A stretch of 6,531 nt of DNA. It comes from a bacterium (lineage in GTDB: Bacteria > JAHJDO01). Location: the NCBI GenBank assembly GCA_030671985.1, contig DAOVHI010000081.1, forward strand, positions 1 to 6,531, given 5' to 3'. Positions 6,079 through 6,531 of this stretch are shown in pieces. The notes under the pieces were generated by a model. The model saw nothing but the letters and a program-made list of their open reading frames with translations. It ran no database searches and was not told where the DNA came from. How positions within the stretch are numbered: position 1 is the stretch's first letter; the number at the start of each line of letters is the position of its first letter. Position numbers and translations under genes: made by a program.

Positions 6079-6375
6079 CTATTCTTTTTTGTTTTTAAAA
6101 AACCTAGATAATACTGCATTAAAATTCGCACCTAACCCAAATAAATTTGGCTTCAACTCAAGAAAATCGAACCATGACGTCTTGCTCATTTTATTGCTTT
6201 TTGCTGCTTTAGCCAAAGAAATGTGAACTTCGACAAATTTATCAATCACTTTATTAAGATTCAAAACTCTTTTTTTGACATTTTCTTTGGGAATTGATTT
6301 TGGATATCCTTTTCCCAGTAAAAGCTGATCGATATCCGCCATTCTATTGAAAACTCTAAGCACCAGTGAGGACAA
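6079..6375 (-). CDS. Hypothetical protein, likely C-terminal part of a disrupted larger gene
   Basis: Family not recognised. The 98-residue frame from TTG at 6375 is predicted mostly helical and basic: a Leu-rich stretch, a short loop with GKGYPKSIP, a long helix-like segment NLNKVIDKFVEVHISLAKAA, then SKTSWFDFLELKPNLFGLGA and a basic tail FFKNKKE. No signal peptide, membrane helix or catalytic motif is seen. The TTG has no convincing ribosome binding site, nor does the internal ATG at 6342. The frame is open further upstream to 6444 with protein-like sequence (KALEHKVPIERS, ILDCRDCLSS), which suggests the true N-terminus lies upstream beyond the in-frame TAA at 6445-6447. It could be a small independent gene with an unusual start, but a broken gene fits better. 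Confidence 0.42.
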   Translation of the reverse strand: MSSLVLRVFNRMADIDQLLLGKGYPKSIPKENVKKRVLNLNKVIDKFVEVHISLAKAAKSNKMSKTSWFDFLELKPNLFGLGANFNAVLSRFFKNKKE

Positions 6376-6444
6376 ACAATCACGACAGTCTAAAATAGAA
6401 CGTTCTATTGGGACCTTGTGTTCTAATGCTTTAGCTCTAGTGAC

Positions 6445-6531
6445 TTAGAATAAAGACAAAGCTGCTGCAGCCAATTCCTCATCAACGTACCCATCCCAAA
6501 AGACCAATCGTGATGATCCAGAAAATTCTAA
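6445..6531 (-). pseudogene. Upstream portion of the same frame, ending at an in-frame TAA, cut by the window edge
   Basis: Reading leftward from the right edge, this frame encodes about 28 residues including RLVFWDGYVDEELAAAALSL and then meets TAA. The stop is in the same frame as the 6079 gene, with no base lost or gained, and open protein-like sequence continues after it. Either a gene from beyond the edge ends here and another begins, or a single gene has gained a nonsense mutation. Another frame is also open over part of this stretch, so the coding status is uncertain. Confidence 0.3.

Noticed and set aside
6091-6103. A-T palindrome GTTTTTAAAAAAC as a terminator.
   Set aside because: It has no GC stem and lies within the C-terminal Lys/Phe codons of the minus-strand frame, where A-rich codons explain it.

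Overview
This window is an AT-rich bacterial stretch. Its left 5.6 kb is a tightly packed plus-strand operon and its right 0.9 kb is a small accessory region on the minus strand. No rRNA or tRNA gene and no CRISPR array was seen.

The operon runs, in order: the C-terminal two thirds of a membrane-integral ion-pumping pyrophosphatase (cut by the left edge), rpsF (ribosomal protein S6), ssb, rpsR (ribosomal protein S18), a DUF2232/YybS-type polytopic membrane protein, a TatD-family metal-dependent hydrolase, and lysS (class II lysyl-tRNA synthetase). Gaps are 18, 19, 26 and 15 nt, then a 4-nt ATGA overlap, then 1 nt, so one or a few shared transcripts are very likely. The core rpsF-ssb-rpsR-DUF2232 is a classic conserved cluster joining small-subunit assembly (S6 and S18 are partners in the 30S) to DNA replication and repair (SSB). 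The edges are less standard: rplI and dnaB, often found next, are absent and tatD-lysS follow; a pyrophosphatase rather than pth lies upstream. The pyrophosphatase carries the alanine/glycine signature of the K+-dependent class, which includes Na+ pumps.

Downstream of lysS (5627-5760) lies a pair of short hairpins in inverted orientation, each with GTAG at the 5' foot of its stem. This is the classic layout of REP elements mobilised by REP-associated tyrosine transposases (RAYTs). A RAYT-like HUH transposase frame lies on the minus strand and reads directly through both hairpins. Its N-terminal half, including the HIH metal motif, is good, but the part that should hold the catalytic tyrosine is missing; the frame ends antisense to the last codons of lysS.

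At the right edge a minus-strand frame of unknown function appears to be the C-terminal part of a larger protein. The same frame stays open on both sides of a single TAA, which suggests a decayed gene or a gene boundary.

Taxon: the composition, K+-dependent pyrophosphatase, zinc-ligand-type S18 and RAYT/REP content would fit an uncultivated anaerobic lineage such as Omnitrophota or its neighbours, but this is only an impression; the sequence does not fix the phylum.
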